DNA of 64,000 bases, from positions 744,001 through 808,000 of the forward strand of contig NZ_LT635549.1 in the NCBI RefSeq assembly GCF_900120155.1, written 5' to 3'. The DNA is from Clostridium sp. Marseille-P3244 (GTDB lineage: Bacteria; Bacillota; Clostridia; Lachnospirales; Lachnospiraceae). A program made the translations under genes and the position numbers. The notes beneath the pieces were generated by a model, which was given only the letters and a program-made list of their open reading frames with translations, had not been told where the DNA came from and ran no database searches. Below are positions 15,780 through 24,800 of the stretch, piece after piece (the first letter of the stretch is position 1; each line of letters starts with the position of its first letter).

Positions 15780-17168
15780 ATGGACGAACAGAAAAAAAGT
15801 GCAAGGCGTGTGCGTCTGAATACGATGCAGCTCATTGCACTTGGATTTTTTGGAGTGATTTTTCTGGGAGGAGTGCTGTTATGGCTTCCATTCAGCAATC
15901 AGCAGCCGATCGAGTTCATCGACGCGCTTTTCACATCTGTGACCAGCGTATGTGTGACCGGGCTTGTGACGATTGTTCCGGCAGAACAGTTTACGCTGAT
16001 CGGAAAAGTCATTCTGATGTTGCTGATCCAGATCGGAGGACTGGGGATCATTGCCTGCATGTCCGCTTTTTTTCTGATCCTTGGCAAAAGGATTTCTATG
16101 AAGAGAAGAATCACGATTCAGCAGGCATATGGGCTGGATACACTTTCCGGTCTGGTAAAATTTATTATACGAATCTTGAAAGGAACATTTCTTGTGGAGG
16201 GGATCGGCGCGGCCCTGTTTGCGTTTAAATTTGTTCCGGAATTCGGGTTTATAAAAGGGATTGGCTACGGCATATTTCATTCGATATCGGCCTTCTGTAA
16301 CGCCGGGATTGATATTATAGGAAGCACCAGTTTTCAGCAATATGCCGGATCGCCGTTAATTAATTTTACGACTATGTTTTTGATTGTTATGGGAGGTCTG
16401 GGTTTTCCGGTCTGGCATGACATTGCCGTCAATGTGAGAAAGGGTGTAAAGGGACACAAGCGGCCGTTGAAATGGCTGTTTACGCGTCTGAAGCTGCAGA
16501 GCAAGATTGTGATCATGATGACAGCAGGACTTATTATTTTTGGGACGCTGTGCTTTTTCCTGATCGAGTTTGACAATCCGGCTACAATGAAGGATATGAA
16601 TGTTTTTGAAAAACTGATGGCTTCCATGTTCCAGTCTGTTACTACGAGAACAGCCGGATATGCTACTATCCCACAGTCCGGTTTGGAGGAGAGCTCCAAG
16701 CTGATCGGATGTATCCTCATGTTTGTGGGCGGATCCCCGGCGGGAACGGCCGGCGGTATAAAAACGACTACAGCGGCCATGCTCCTGCTGACAGTGATCT
16801 GCGTGCTGAAAAGCCGCAGAGATACGGAGTGTTTCGAAAGAAAAATTGATAACGACATTGTAAAATCAGGTATCACGATCGCGCTGATCACATTTCTGGC
16901 ACTCTTTACGGGAATCGCGGCTTTGACCCTGTTTGAGCCAAATGTAGATTTTCTGGATCTTATGTATGAGGCCGCGTCCGCCATGGGCACAGTAGGACTT
17001 TCAGCTGACCTGACGCCTCATCTTTGCAGAGGAAGCCATATCGTGCTCATGCTATTGATGTATATAGGCCGTATCGGCCCTCTGACCATGGCACTGGTGT
17101 TTGCGGGAAAGAGTGACAAGAGCAAGCAGTTCAGGGAACTGCCGGAAGAAAATGTAATGCTCGGCTAA
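15780..17168 (+). CDS. ktrB: Ktr/Trk-type potassium uptake protein, pore subunit
   Basis: The membrane pore of a K+ (possibly Na+-coupled) uptake system. The 462-residue form starts at the ATG at 15780 with GGGAGA upstream; the 53 codons before it are open but not protein-like. The four pore-loop filter segments with their Gly are visible: TSVCVTGL, SAFCNAGID, TTRTAGYA and SAMGTVGLS. The length and simple N-terminus fit KtrB better than the larger TrkH. The gene for the cytosolic RCK gating subunit follows after 33 bases, which completes the system. It resembles NtpJ, which belongs to the enterococcal V-ATPase operon, but here it is far from that operon. Confidence 0.92.
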   Translation: MDEQKKSARRVRLNTMQLIALGFFGVIFLGGVLLWLPFSNQQPIEFIDALFTSVTSVCVTGLVTIVPAEQFTLIGKVILMLLIQIGGLGIIACMSAFFLILGKRISMKRRITIQQAYGLDTLSGLVKFIIRILKGTFLVEGIGAALFAFKFVPEFGFIKGIGYGIFHSISAFCNAGIDIIGSTSFQQYAGSPLINFTTMFLIVMGGLGFPVWHDIAVNVRKGVKGHKRPLKWLFTRLKLQSKIVIMMTAGLIIFGTLCFFLIEFDNPATMKDMNVFEKLMASMFQSVTTRTAGYATIPQSGLEESSKLIGCILMFVGGSPAGTAGGIKTTTAAMLLLTVICVLKSRRDTECFERKIDNDIVKSGITIALITFLALFTGIAALTLFEPNVDFLDLMYEAASAMGTVGLSADLTPHLCRGSHIVLMLLMYIGRIGPLTMALVFAGKSDKSKQFRELPEENVMLG

Positions 17169-17201
17169 AAGAAAAAGAAGGAAATATTGGAGGAAAAATC
17201 A

Positions 17202-17861
17202 ATGATGGAAAAACAATACGCAGTTCTGGGGCTTGGAAGTTTCGGTTACAGCGTTGCTCTGACACTGGAAAATATGGGATGTGATGTGCTGGTTATGGAC
17301 GCGTCCTATGAGAAGATACAGGATATTTCTGATAAGGTATCCTATGCAATGAAAGCGGATATCGCGGATCCGGATGCCCTGCAGGCTCTGGGCGGGCGGA
17401 ATCTGGATGGTGTTGTGATCGCTGTGTCTGAGAGCCTTGAGGCCAGCATTATGGCGACAATGATCTGCAAAGAGATGGGAATTCCGCTGGTACTCGCGAA
17501 GGCGAAAGATAAGCTGCAGGGAGCTATCCTGGAAAGAGTCGGCGCGGACCGGATCGTGTATCCTGAGATCGAGATGGGAAGCCGAGTGGCAAAAAGTCTG
17601 GTAGCGCGGGAGTTCATGGACTGGATCTCTCTGTCGAATGACTACAGTATGGTGGAGATTGCCGTACCGGACAAGTGGATCGGAAAGAGTCTGACGGAAT
17701 TAAGCGTCCGCGAACGTCTTGGAATCAACGTAGTGGGGATTATCGTGAACGGAAAGATCGATGTGACGCTGGATCCTCAGAAACCTCTTCCGCAGGGCGG
17801 TATCCTGATCGTTATCGGGGCTAATGATATTTTGGAAAAATTTGATTCTGCAAAAAAATAA
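17202..17861 (+). CDS. ktrA: Ktr/Trk-type potassium uptake protein, RCK regulatory subunit
   Basis: A 219-residue cytosolic protein that gates the pore subunit encoded upstream. The N-terminal RCK_N Rossmann domain shows GLGSFGYSVALTLENMG and the acidic VMDAS ribose-binding end. The C-terminal RCK_C domain occupies about residues 135-219. RCK_N binds ATP/ADP or NAD(H); in many Firmicutes the RCK_C domain of KtrA binds c-di-AMP, which would inhibit uptake, but this is family knowledge. GGAGG stands eight bases before the ATG at 17202. A strong terminator follows. Confidence 0.93.
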   Translation: MMEKQYAVLGLGSFGYSVALTLENMGCDVLVMDASYEKIQDISDKVSYAMKADIADPDALQALGGRNLDGVVIAVSESLEASIMATMICKEMGIPLVLAKAKDKLQGAILERVGADRIVYPEIEMGSRVAKSLVAREFMDWISLSNDYSMVEIAVPDKWIGKSLTELSVRERLGINVVGIIVNGKIDVTLDPQKPLPQGGILIVIGANDILEKFDSAKK

Positions 17862-17879
17862 TCCGAAAATGAGGCTTAT

Positions 17880-17925
17880 GCCCCGGATGACAGGAGAGGA
17901 TATTCTTGTCATCCGGGGCTTATTT
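17880..17925 (+). terminator. Terminator of the ktr operon
   Basis: GCCCCGGATGACA (17880-17892) and its exact complement (17907-17919) form a 13-base-pair stem around a 14-base loop, followed by TTATTT. Confidence 0.88.
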
Positions 17926-18045
17926 ATGCGAAAGAATCTTTCGCTCTGTGAGCAGAAAGCGGATTTACATTGAAAGAAAAGTGGAAATATTGTAACATAA
18001 AGCATACAGGAACAAGAGAAGTTATAGTCACAGGAGGCCGGAAAC

Positions 18046-18888
18046 ATGATCACGAGTACATCGAATCCACAGGTGAAAGAGCTGTCAAGGCTGATGAAGA
18101 AAAGACGGGCCCGTGATGAGGCAGGAGTATTTCTTGTGGAAGGTCCGCGGATGATCGGTGAGCTTATAGCGGACGATCACTGGCGGAGTCAGATCTTAAA
18201 GATCTGCATGTCTGAGAGTTTTGCGTCCGGGCATGAGGAAAAAGCCACTGCCCTGGTACAGCGGGGCAACCGGTATCAATCAGAAATTTTTTCTGACGCT
18301 GCCTTTGTCCGTATATCAGATACCAGGACGCCTCAGGGAATCCTGGCAGTCGTGAAGCGCCGGTCGTATGACATAGAGACAGTGATAAACGGAATGTACG
18401 GGGAAAAACCGCAAGCCGAAAGGCAGCCCCATATTCTGGTGCTGGATAATCTTCAGGATCCGGGGAATCTGGGAACGGTCTTCCGGACGGCAGAAGCGGC
18501 CGGAGCCACAGGGATCATACTGAGCAGTGACTGTGTGGATATTTACAATCCCAAGGTAGTACGGTCCACCATGGGCGCAGTATTTCGGATGCCTTTTCTG
18601 TATGTGGATGATCTGCCTGGAACCATCGGCGAATTAAAGAAGGCGGGCATTAGGATATATGCCGCTCATCTGGAAGGGATAAACGCCTATGACAGGGAAG
18701 ATTACAGGGAAGGATGTGCCTTTCTTATTGGAAATGAGGGAAATGGCCTTAGAAACGAAATAGCAGAATGCGCGGATTGCCGGATCCGGATCCCGATGGA
18801 GGGAAAGGCGGAGTCTCTGAACGCGGCAGTGGCAGCATCAGTGCTGATGTTTGAGGTGAGCCGGCAGAGGAGAGAACATACAGGATAA
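18046..18888 (+). CDS. TrmH/SpoU-family RNA 2'-O-methyltransferase
   Basis: A 280-residue SAM-dependent methylase of the SPOUT class that methylates a ribose in rRNA or tRNA. The N-terminal part (about 1-105) is the SpoU substrate-binding domain. The catalytic part shows the three SpoU motifs: NLQDPGNLGTVFRTAEA (motif 1, with the key Asn and Arg), IGNEGNGL (motif 2) and IPMEGKAESLNAAVA (motif 3, knot). The target base is not predictable from sequence; the closest type is the RlmB/TsnR-like group found near pheS in many Firmicutes. CAGGAGG stands before the ATG. It is monocistronic. Confidence 0.92.
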   Translation: MITSTSNPQVKELSRLMKKRRARDEAGVFLVEGPRMIGELIADDHWRSQILKICMSESFASGHEEKATALVQRGNRYQSEIFSDAAFVRISDTRTPQGILAVVKRRSYDIETVINGMYGEKPQAERQPHILVLDNLQDPGNLGTVFRTAEAAGATGIILSSDCVDIYNPKVVRSTMGAVFRMPFLYVDDLPGTIGELKKAGIRIYAAHLEGINAYDREDYREGCAFLIGNEGNGLRNEIAECADCRIRIPMEGKAESLNAAVAASVLMFEVSRQRREHTG

Positions 18889-18953
18889 GTTCGGTTTCAT
18901 GTGGATGTACTGATCCGCGGCAGATTGAAATAAGTGCAAAAATATGCATTTAT

Positions 18954-18984
18954 ATTGAATTTTTATACATAAATGTAGTATACT
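18954..18984 (+). promoter_or_regulatory. argF promoter overlapped by a probable ArgR box
   Basis: TTGAAT (18955-18960) and TATACT (18979-18984) form a promoter with an 18-base spacer. The sequence TTGAATTTTTATACAT (18955-18970), with the flanking ATGCATTTATA, resembles the Gram-positive arginine box (TGAATWWWWATWCA type) and covers the -35 region. Repression by ArgR at high arginine is inferred. Confidence 0.65.
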
Positions 18985-19083
18985 AACCTTTGATCCGTAC
19001 AAATTCGGATTTGAGACGAAATATCGACGCAGTCAATATTTAAGAGATTTTACAAACATATTGTAGTAGAAAGGACAAGGATC

Positions 19084-20076
19084 ATGGATTTAAAAGGAAG
19101 AAATTTTCTGACGCTGAAAGATTTTACGCCGGAGGAGATCACCTATCTTCTGGATCTGTCGGCTGAAGTCAAAGAAAAGAAGAAAAAGGGAATCCCTGTG
19201 GATCATTACCGGGGAAAGAATGTAGCTCTGCTTTTTGAAAAGGACAGTACCCGTACACGCTGCTCTTTCGAGGTGGCGGCCCATGACATGGGTATGGGAA
19301 CTACATACCTGGGTCCTACAGGATCCCAGATGGGAAAGAAGGAGAGCATCGAGGATACTGCGAGAGTTCTGGGCAGGATGTACGATGGTATTGAATACCG
19401 GGGATTTGGTCAGGAGATCGTGGAGGAACTGGCAAAATACGCAGGTGTTCCGGTGTGGAACGGACTGACCAATGAATATCACCCCACACAGATGCTGGCG
19501 GATATGCTGACGATTCGGGAGAACTTCGGAAAGCTGAAAGGACTGAAACTGGTATATATGGGAGACGCCAGGTACAACATGGGAAATTCTCTGATGATCG
19601 CGTGCGCGAAGCTGGGGCTTCATTTTGTGGCGTGTACGACAGAGGAGTATTTTCCCAATGAGCAGCTGGTAGAAGAGTGCCGTGCCTATGCCCGGGAGTC
19701 AGGCGCTACGATCACACTGACTTCTGACGTGAAAGCAGGGACAAAGGACGCGGATGTGATCTATACGGATGTGTGGGTATCTATGGGAGAACCGGACGAC
19801 GTGTGGGAGAAAAGGATCCGGGAACTGTCCCCGTATAAAGTGACCAGGGCTGTGATGGAGAATGCAGGCGAAAATGCCATTTTCCTCCATTGTCTGCCTG
19901 CGTTCCACGATCTGAAGACAAAGATCGGCAAAGAAATGGGAGACAGGTTCGGCATCCGGGATATGGAAGTGACAGATGAGGTGTTCGAATCAGAACAGTC
20001 GAAAGTATTTGACGAGGCGGAGAACCGGATGCATACGATCAAGGCAGTGATGATGGCTACCCTGGGAGTGGAGTAA
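19084..20076 (+). CDS. argF: Ornithine carbamoyltransferase
   Basis: Joins ornithine and carbamoyl phosphate to citrulline. The 330-residue protein carries the carbamoyl-phosphate loop [10 protein letters not shown], the HPTQ motif ([12 protein letters not shown]), the DARYNMGNS segment at the domain boundary and the ornithine loop HCLPAFHD. It starts at an ATG with AAAGGAC. It could be anabolic argF or catabolic arcB. The lone gene with an ArgR-like box and no arcA or arcC nearby favours the biosynthetic role, but this is not proven. Confidence 0.95.
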   Translation: MDLKGRNFLTLKDFTPEEITYLLDLSAEVKEKKKKGIPVDHYRGKNVALLFEKDSTRTRCSFEVAAHDMGMGTTYLGPTGSQMGKKESIEDTARVLGRMYDGIEYRGFGQEIVEELAKYAGVPVWNGLTNEYHPTQMLADMLTIRENFGKLKGLKLVYMGDARYNMGNSLMIACAKLGLHFVACTTEEYFPNEQLVEECRAYARESGATITLTSDVKAGTKDADVIYTDVWVSMGEPDDVWEKRIRELSPYKVTRAVMENAGENAIFLHCLPAFHDLKTKIGKEMGDRFGIRDMEVTDEVFESEQSKVFDEAENRMHTIKAVMMATLGVE

Positions 20077-20135
20077 GAACAGTCAGTTCTGCCGGATGAA
20101 ATACTGATCCGGATAAATGGTCAAGAGGAGTACCT

Positions 20136-20690
20136 ATGAGAGAAGACATGAAAAAACAGATCGCGGATACATTTTCCGGTCTGCTGGAAAAAGAAAATAT
20201 TGACAAGATCACGGTGACTCGTCTGATCGAGGAATGCCACATCTCCCGCCAGACATTTTACTATCATTTCCATGATATCATGGATGTACTGCAGTGGTCT
20301 TTTACCCAGGCAGCTCAGGAGATGGCAGCACACAGTCTGGAGATGGAGGATAGAAAGGACGTGCTCCGTCTTTTTATCACTTTTATAGAGCAGCATCGGA
20401 AAAAGCTGGAACGATTGCTGTATTCGAAAAACTGGGTCCAGATCGAACAGATTCTTGTAGATGCTCTGACTGTCTATTTAAGACAGATGATCCGTGGCGA
20501 GGCATCGGATATTATGGTCAACTATGACGATATGGAAGTGCTGCTCCGGTTTTTTGCCTGCGGGCTTTCCGGAGTCCTTCTTCAGTATGGGAGGGAAAGC
20601 CATGTCAATGAGGAGAAGCTGATCCGACAGCTTGAGAAGATCATTACAGGAGAAATGTTTCCGGGAAAACGGAAAGAGGATTCTGACTGA
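20136..20690 (+). CDS. TetR/AcrR-family transcriptional regulator
   Basis: A 184-residue regulator. The N-terminal helix-turn-helix (KITVTRLIEECHISRQTFYYHFHDIMDV, residues about 23-50) is of the DhaS/TetR type, whose C-terminal domain (about 75-175) is the TetR_C_7-like helical bundle with unknown ligand. GAGGAG stands six bases before the ATG. It lies 59 bases after argF on the same strand and could be cotranscribed, but a role in arginine control is not implied. A bidirectional terminator separates it from the convergent glycosyltransferase gene. Confidence 0.88.
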   Translation: MREDMKKQIADTFSGLLEKENIDKITVTRLIEECHISRQTFYYHFHDIMDVLQWSFTQAAQEMAAHSLEMEDRKDVLRLFITFIEQHRKKLERLLYSKNWVQIEQILVDALTVYLRQMIRGEASDIMVNYDDMEVLLRFFACGLSGVLLQYGRESHVNEEKLIRQLEKIITGEMFPGKRKEDSD

Positions 20691-20707
20691 CCGGTAAATA
20701 AGAAAAT

Positions 20708-20745
20708 CCGGGAGCGGGGGATTTCCCCCGCTCCCGGTATATTTT
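20708..20745. terminator. Bidirectional terminator between convergent genes
   Basis: CCGGGAGCGGGGG and its exact complement form a 13-base-pair stem with a four-base loop, followed by TATATTTTT. It serves the TetR gene on the forward strand and overlaps the 3' edge of the GT8 gene on the reverse strand. Confidence 0.9.
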
Positions 20746-21602
20746 TAACAGATGTCAGCGAGGAGTCTGTCCGTCAGTGCCATGTAATGTTTATAAAGGA
20801 TGCCGAACCTGTGGATATATCCTTTCTGCCATGGTTTGGATTTCCCGCAGAAATGGAGAATGGCTGTATGCTTCATAACATGGTCCATATCATAGATCCC
20901 GCCGCTGCGGAGAAGATAATTGTTGTAGTTCCGGGCATCATAATTCCAGGCCGCATCCTCGATCTCCAGTGTCCGATGTCCATACAGCGCATTTAAAATA
21001 TCCTGGTCGGGAAGAAAAAGTTCTTTTCCATGCTCCATTGTGTATTTGAAAATATCCCGGGCATGCACTTCTGATCTGGCCCTGTCCAGATCGATCAAAA
21101 GAACTCCGGAATTTAAATAATTACAGTTTGTCCCCAGCCGAAGTTGATTGATATTGTTGGCGAATTCTGTTTTCCCGGTATGGGAAGCGGCAGCGAAGAG
21201 ATTTCCGGCCAGATCCAATTCCCAGAGGGGACGCAGTGGATTGATAACCAGAATATCCGGGTCCAGATATAAGATCCGGCGCAGACTTTCCGGCAGGAAC
21301 TGTGCCGCCAGCAGGCGGTAATACATTTCATGAGGATACTGTTCACTGGACGGAGCGTCTTCAAATACGGAACCATCAATTAGAACAGGATGGAACCGGA
21401 AACCCAGCAGGTCGCACTGACGATTGACCAGGCGAAGGGCATCTTCCGGTATTCTGCTGTGCAAGAGCCAGATATCCAGGGTTTCCTCCGGCTGATTGAT
21501 ACGGATCGAGGTGAGCAGTACCTTAAGCCGGGGAAGGTAGTTCTGATCGAGAGTGGCCAGAATCTGTATTGGATCTTTGTCATGTTTATCCTGCTGATAC
21601 AT
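20745..21602 (-). CDS. Glycosyltransferase family 8 protein
   Basis: A 285-residue retaining sugar-nucleotide glycosyltransferase of the GT8 (LgtC/glycogenin/GspA-like) family. The metal-binding DxD is in LYLDPDILV (about residue 117). The acceptor region NYLNSGVLLIDL and the C-terminal HFCGKSKPW (His/Gly/Lys of the UDP-sugar site) are typical. The protein has no membrane segment. The sugar and acceptor are unknown; GT8 members in Firmicutes act in cell-surface glycan or general-stress roles. AAGGAG stands before the ATG. It is followed by no other polysaccharide gene, so it is an isolated enzyme. Confidence 0.9.
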   Translation of the reverse strand: MYQQDKHDKDPIQILATLDQNYLPRLKVLLTSIRINQPEETLDIWLLHSRIPEDALRLVNRQCDLLGFRFHPVLIDGSVFEDAPSSEQYPHEMYYRLLAAQFLPESLRRILYLDPDILVINPLRPLWELDLAGNLFAAASHTGKTEFANNINQLRLGTNCNYLNSGVLLIDLDRARSEVHARDIFKYTMEHGKELFLPDQDILNALYGHRTLEIEDAAWNYDARNYNNYLLRSGGIYDMDHVMKHTAILHFCGKSKPWQKGYIHRFGILYKHYMALTDRLLADIC

Positions 21603-21641
21603 CAGAGGTTCTCCTTTTTCTATAGATGACGGGATGTTCGG

Positions 21642-22232
21642 TCACAGACTGATCTTATGCATGCCGGCAGCCTCCACGAACAGCGCGATCCCCGAGATGA
21701 TCAGGTAAGCGGCCAGTATATAGTTCAGCGTCAAAGCCGAAGCAAATGGCAGCAGGAGGAAGACGACCGCCAGAATAATATTGAGGATCCCGCTGAAGGT
21801 CAGAGAACCTGTGTGGGGGATGCGGTAATACTTCAGCCGTGAGGCAAAAGAAATCTTTTGGGCGCCGGTTATGATGAGAAGGAAAGACAGCATGAAAGTA
21901 ATGATCTGGACAGTCAGCGTTACCGGCATGATCAGAAGCATGATACCGATCAGAATATTCAGGACACCGTTAATGATCAGCATACTGTCTTTAAAATAAT
22001 AGGTCATGGAGGCATAGGAAACAAAATGATAGATTCCTATGGTGATCACAGCCGCTGCTGACAGGTACTGGATCACCGAGAAAATCCTGATGGGAAATAC
22101 AGCAGTCAGGATTCCGGCGGCGATTAGAATTACGGCAATGATAAAATAAGCTGTCCGGATCCGTTTCCTTCCGCTATTCCATCTGTCTATGAGTTCCTGT
22201 ACATAATCAAAATCTGAATCAAACCATCTCAT
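21642..22232 (-). CDS. HdeD/DUF308-family membrane protein
   Basis: A 196-residue integral membrane protein with six hydrophobic helices in three pairs, the DUF308/HdeD architecture (GILTAVFP, GVLNILIGIMLLIMP and GILNIILAVVFLLLP are the repeated DUF308-type turns). HdeD is linked to acid resistance in Enterobacteria, but the role in Firmicutes is unknown. AAAGGAGA stands before the ATG. It is divergent from the coiled-coil/ftsH operon and shares with it an intergenic region that holds two copies of an operator-like dyad, suggesting common stress control. The GT8 gene lies 39 bases downstream on the same strand. Confidence 0.85.
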   Translation of the reverse strand: MRWFDSDFDYVQELIDRWNSGRKRIRTAYFIIAVILIAAGILTAVFPIRIFSVIQYLSAAAVITIGIYHFVSYASMTYYFKDSMLIINGVLNILIGIMLLIMPVTLTVQIITFMLSFLLIITGAQKISFASRLKYYRIPHTGSLTFSGILNIILAVVFLLLPFASALTLNYILAAYLIISGIALFVEAAGMHKISL

Positions 22233-22307
22233 AAGTCATTTCTCCTTTCGTACATTCAATATAGCCGATGAAAATTCTTTTCACCACTTATAATTTTCCC
22301 TTCCTGT

Positions 22308-22361
22308 CTTTACAAAATCCCATATTTGTCAGTTTTCTTTACAAAATCCCGTTTTTGTAAG
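22308..22361. promoter_or_regulatory. Two direct copies of an ACAAA-N-TTTGT dyad
   Basis: A 25-base unit starting CTTTACAAAATCCC occurs twice (22308-22332 and 22337-22361), 29 bases apart. Each copy is itself dyad-symmetric (CTTTACAAAA / TTTTTGTAAG around TCCCG in the second). It lies between the divergent DUF308 gene and the coiled-coil/ftsH operon. This looks like a double operator for a dimeric regulator; the regulator is not known. Confidence 0.6.
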
Positions 22362-22454
22362 TACAGATCTTTAAAATTGAGAGTCGTAATCATTTTCTTC
22401 TTTTGCTATATAAAAGGTGTAAGGCAAACAATACAGAAGGGAGGGCGACTTACT

Positions 22455-22916
22455 ATGAATATGGATGACAGTATATTTGCGGTAAAACTGTATGAGATGG
22501 AAGAACAGTATGGAAAGCTGCAGTGCAGGATCTGGATCTGTGAGCGGGAAAGTAAAGACGCGATCAGAAGAGAACTGGAAAAGGCAGAACAAGAATATAA
22601 GGAAAATACGCTGCTTCTGGAGAAGAAAATCAGGTCCTGCCGGTCCCGGGCTGTGGAAAAGCTTGCGCGGGCCCAGCTTGAATACAGGAGAAAGACCCGG
22701 GGATTGTTAAGACAGATCCCGGAGGATGTCCATTCAGACGACAATAGTCGTGATGAGGACCAAAGTGAGGCAGAGCTTCTATATGCGGAGTATGCCATGG
22801 ATTTCGCGACGCTTACCATGCAGCAGGCGCTGATATCCGCGCTGACGGCCCTTTCCGTACAAAAAGATCCGGGGAATATAAAAACAGAAAAAGGGGAGAA
22901 AAAGGAGGATATGTAA
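22455..22916 (+). CDS. Coiled-coil hypothetical protein upstream of ftsH
   Basis: A 153-residue soluble protein with a long charged coiled coil at about residues 25-95 (many Glu, Lys and Arg in heptads), an acidic linker and an Ala/Leu-rich C-terminal helix. I do not recognise a family. The longer open frame from 22326 is not used: the ATG at 22455 has AGGGAGG upstream. The stop overlaps the ftsH start codon (TAATG), so the two are translationally coupled, and it may be an FtsH adaptor, inhibitor or regulator. That is inference from position only. Confidence 0.75.
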   Translation: MNMDDSIFAVKLYEMEEQYGKLQCRIWICERESKDAIRRELEKAEQEYKENTLLLEKKIRSCRSRAVEKLARAQLEYRRKTRGLLRQIPEDVHSDDNSRDEDQSEAELLYAEYAMDFATLTMQQALISALTALSVQKDPGNIKTEKGEKKEDM

Positions 22917-24736
22917 TGCAGGAAGAAAAAAAGCCAAGAAGACCACTGATTTTTTATTATGTGATCGTTCTCCTGATCCTTCTTCTCTTTAACCTGCTGT
23001 TTGTGCCGTATGTGGCTGAACGTCAGATCAGGGAAGTAGGGTATGAAACATTTATGGGAATGATCGAGAAGAAAGATATCGGAAAGGTTCAGATCGATCG
23101 GCAGGACAATGAGATCGTATTTACGGATAAAGACGAGACAGCGATCTACAAGACCGGCATGGTGGAGGATTCAGATCTGACGCAGCGCCTTTACGAATCG
23201 GGGGCACAGTTTTCCGGCCAGATCATAGAGCAGACATCTCCGTTTCTGACCATTATCCTGTCCTGGATCCTGCCAATTGTAGTTTTCATCGCGATTGGAC
23301 ACTATATGTCAAAGAGACTGACCAACAAAGCAAACGGAGGGCCCAATTCCATGATCTTCGGAATGGGGAAGAGCAGCGCGAAAGTCTATGTGAAATCTTC
23401 CGAAGGGATCCGTTTTTCCGATGTGGCGGGAGAGGACGAGGCCAAGGAAAATTTGTCAGAGATTGTGGAGTATCTTCACAATCCGGCGAAATACAGGGAG
23501 ATCGGAGCCTCCATGCCAAAGGGTATCCTTCTCGTGGGACCTCCCGGGACCGGGAAGACGATGCTGGCAAAGGCAGTGGCAGGAGAATCAAATGTACCTT
23601 TCTTTTCCATGTCAGGATCTGAGTTTGTAGAAATGTTCGTCGGCATGGGTGCTTCAAAGGTGCGGGATCTGTTCCGGCAGGCCAAAGAGAAAGCGCCCTG
23701 TATCGTATTTATTGATGAGATAGACGCCATCGGACAAAAACGTGACGGACGCGCGGGAGGGAATGACGAAAGAGAGCAGACCCTGAACCAGCTGCTCACA
23801 GAGATGGACGGTTTTGAGACGAACAACGGGGTTATTATCCTGGCGGCCACAAACCGTCCGGAGTCCCTGGATCCGGCACTGACAAGACCGGGAAGATTTG
23901 ACCGGAGAGTTCCGGTAGAGCTGCCGGACCTGAAAGGACGGGAAGAGATCCTGAAGGTTCACGCGAAGAAAGTGAAACTGGATCAGTCTGTTGATTTTAA
24001 TAAGATCGCGCGGATGGCGTCCGGCGCTTCCGGAGCGGAGCTTTCCAATATTGTAAATGAGGCGGCGCTGCGGGCTGTCAGAGAAAACCGCCGGTATGTG
24101 ACACAGTCAGATCTGGAGGAGAGTATAGAAGTAGTCATCGCCGGGTATCAAAAGAAGAACGCGATCCTGACGGACCAGGAGAAAAAAGTGGTGTCCTATC
24201 ATGAGATCGGGCATGCGCTGGTAGCCGCGAAGCAGACCAATTCCGCTCCGGTCCAGAAGATTACTATCGTACCCCGTACCTCCGGCGCGCTGGGATATAC
24301 CATGCAGGTGGAGGAAGGAAATCATTACCTGATGAGCCAGGAAGAACTGGAGAATAAGATTGCCACACTGACTGGCGGAAGAGCTGCGGAAGAGCTTGTC
24401 TTTCACTCCGCTTCCACAGGAGCGTCCAATGATATTGAACAGGCCACAAAACTGGCCCGGGCAATGATCACCCGGTATGGTATGAGTGAGGACTTTGATA
24501 TGGTGGCCATGGAGACCGTCAATAACCAGTATCTGGGAGGCGACACCTCTCTGAGCTGCTCCGCACAGACACAGGCGGAAATCGACCGGCAGGTGGTAGA
24601 ACTGGTAAAGAGGCAGCATGAAAAAGCAGCGAAGATCCTTGCCGATAACAGGGAAAAGCTGGATCAACTGGCAGATTACCTGTATGAAAGGGAGACCATT
24701 ACCGGAGAAGAATTTATGGACATCTTAAATTCATAA
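22916..24736 (+). CDS. ftsH: ATP-dependent zinc metalloprotease FtsH
   Basis: A membrane-anchored AAA+ protease that degrades membrane and short-lived regulatory proteins. Membrane segments lie at about residues 10-30 and 108-126, with the FtsH extracellular domain between. The AAA+ module shows GPPGTGKT (about 204), FIDEIDAIG, and the second region of homology with arginine fingers ([20 protein letters not shown]). The protease zinc site is HEIGH (about 428, usually HEAGH), with the third ligand Asp in SNDIEQAT. At 606 residues it is slightly short at the C-terminus. It is coupled to the coiled-coil gene upstream. Many Lachnospiraceae have more than one FtsH, so this may be an accessory copy. 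Confidence 0.95.
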   Translation: MQEEKKPRRPLIFYYVIVLLILLLFNLLFVPYVAERQIREVGYETFMGMIEKKDIGKVQIDRQDNEIVFTDKDETAIYKTGMVEDSDLTQRLYESGAQFSGQIIEQTSPFLTIILSWILPIVVFIAIGHYMSKRLTNKANGGPNSMIFGMGKSSAKVYVKSSEGIRFSDVAGEDEAKENLSEIVEYLHNPAKYREIGASMPKGILLVGPPGTGKTMLAKAVAGESNVPFFSMSGSEFVEMFVGMGASKVRDLFRQAKEKAPCIVFIDEIDAIGQKRDGRAGGNDEREQTLNQLLTEMDGFETNNGVIILAATNRPESLDPALTRPGRFDRRVPVELPDLKGREEILKVHAKKVKLDQSVDFNKIARMASGASGAELSNIVNEAALRAVRENRRYVTQSDLEESIEVVIAGYQKKNAILTDQEKKVVSYHEIGHALVAAKQTNSAPVQKITIVPRTSGALGYTMQVEEGNHYLMSQEELENKIATLTGGRAAEELVFHSASTGASNDIEQATKLARAMITRYGMSEDFDMVAMETVNNQYLGGDTSLSCSAQTQAEIDRQVVELVKRQHEKAAKILADNREKLDQLADYLYERETITGEEFMDILNS

Positions 24737-24800
24737 TTTGGATGCGGAATGAACCCGCAGAACAAATCATAAAGATACAAAAGAAAAGGTGGAGACAGAA

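Noticed and set aside
15780..17861. Potassium transporter genes as part of the V/A-ATPase operon (NtpJ-like)
   Set aside because: They lie 20 kb away in a separate unit with its own terminator.
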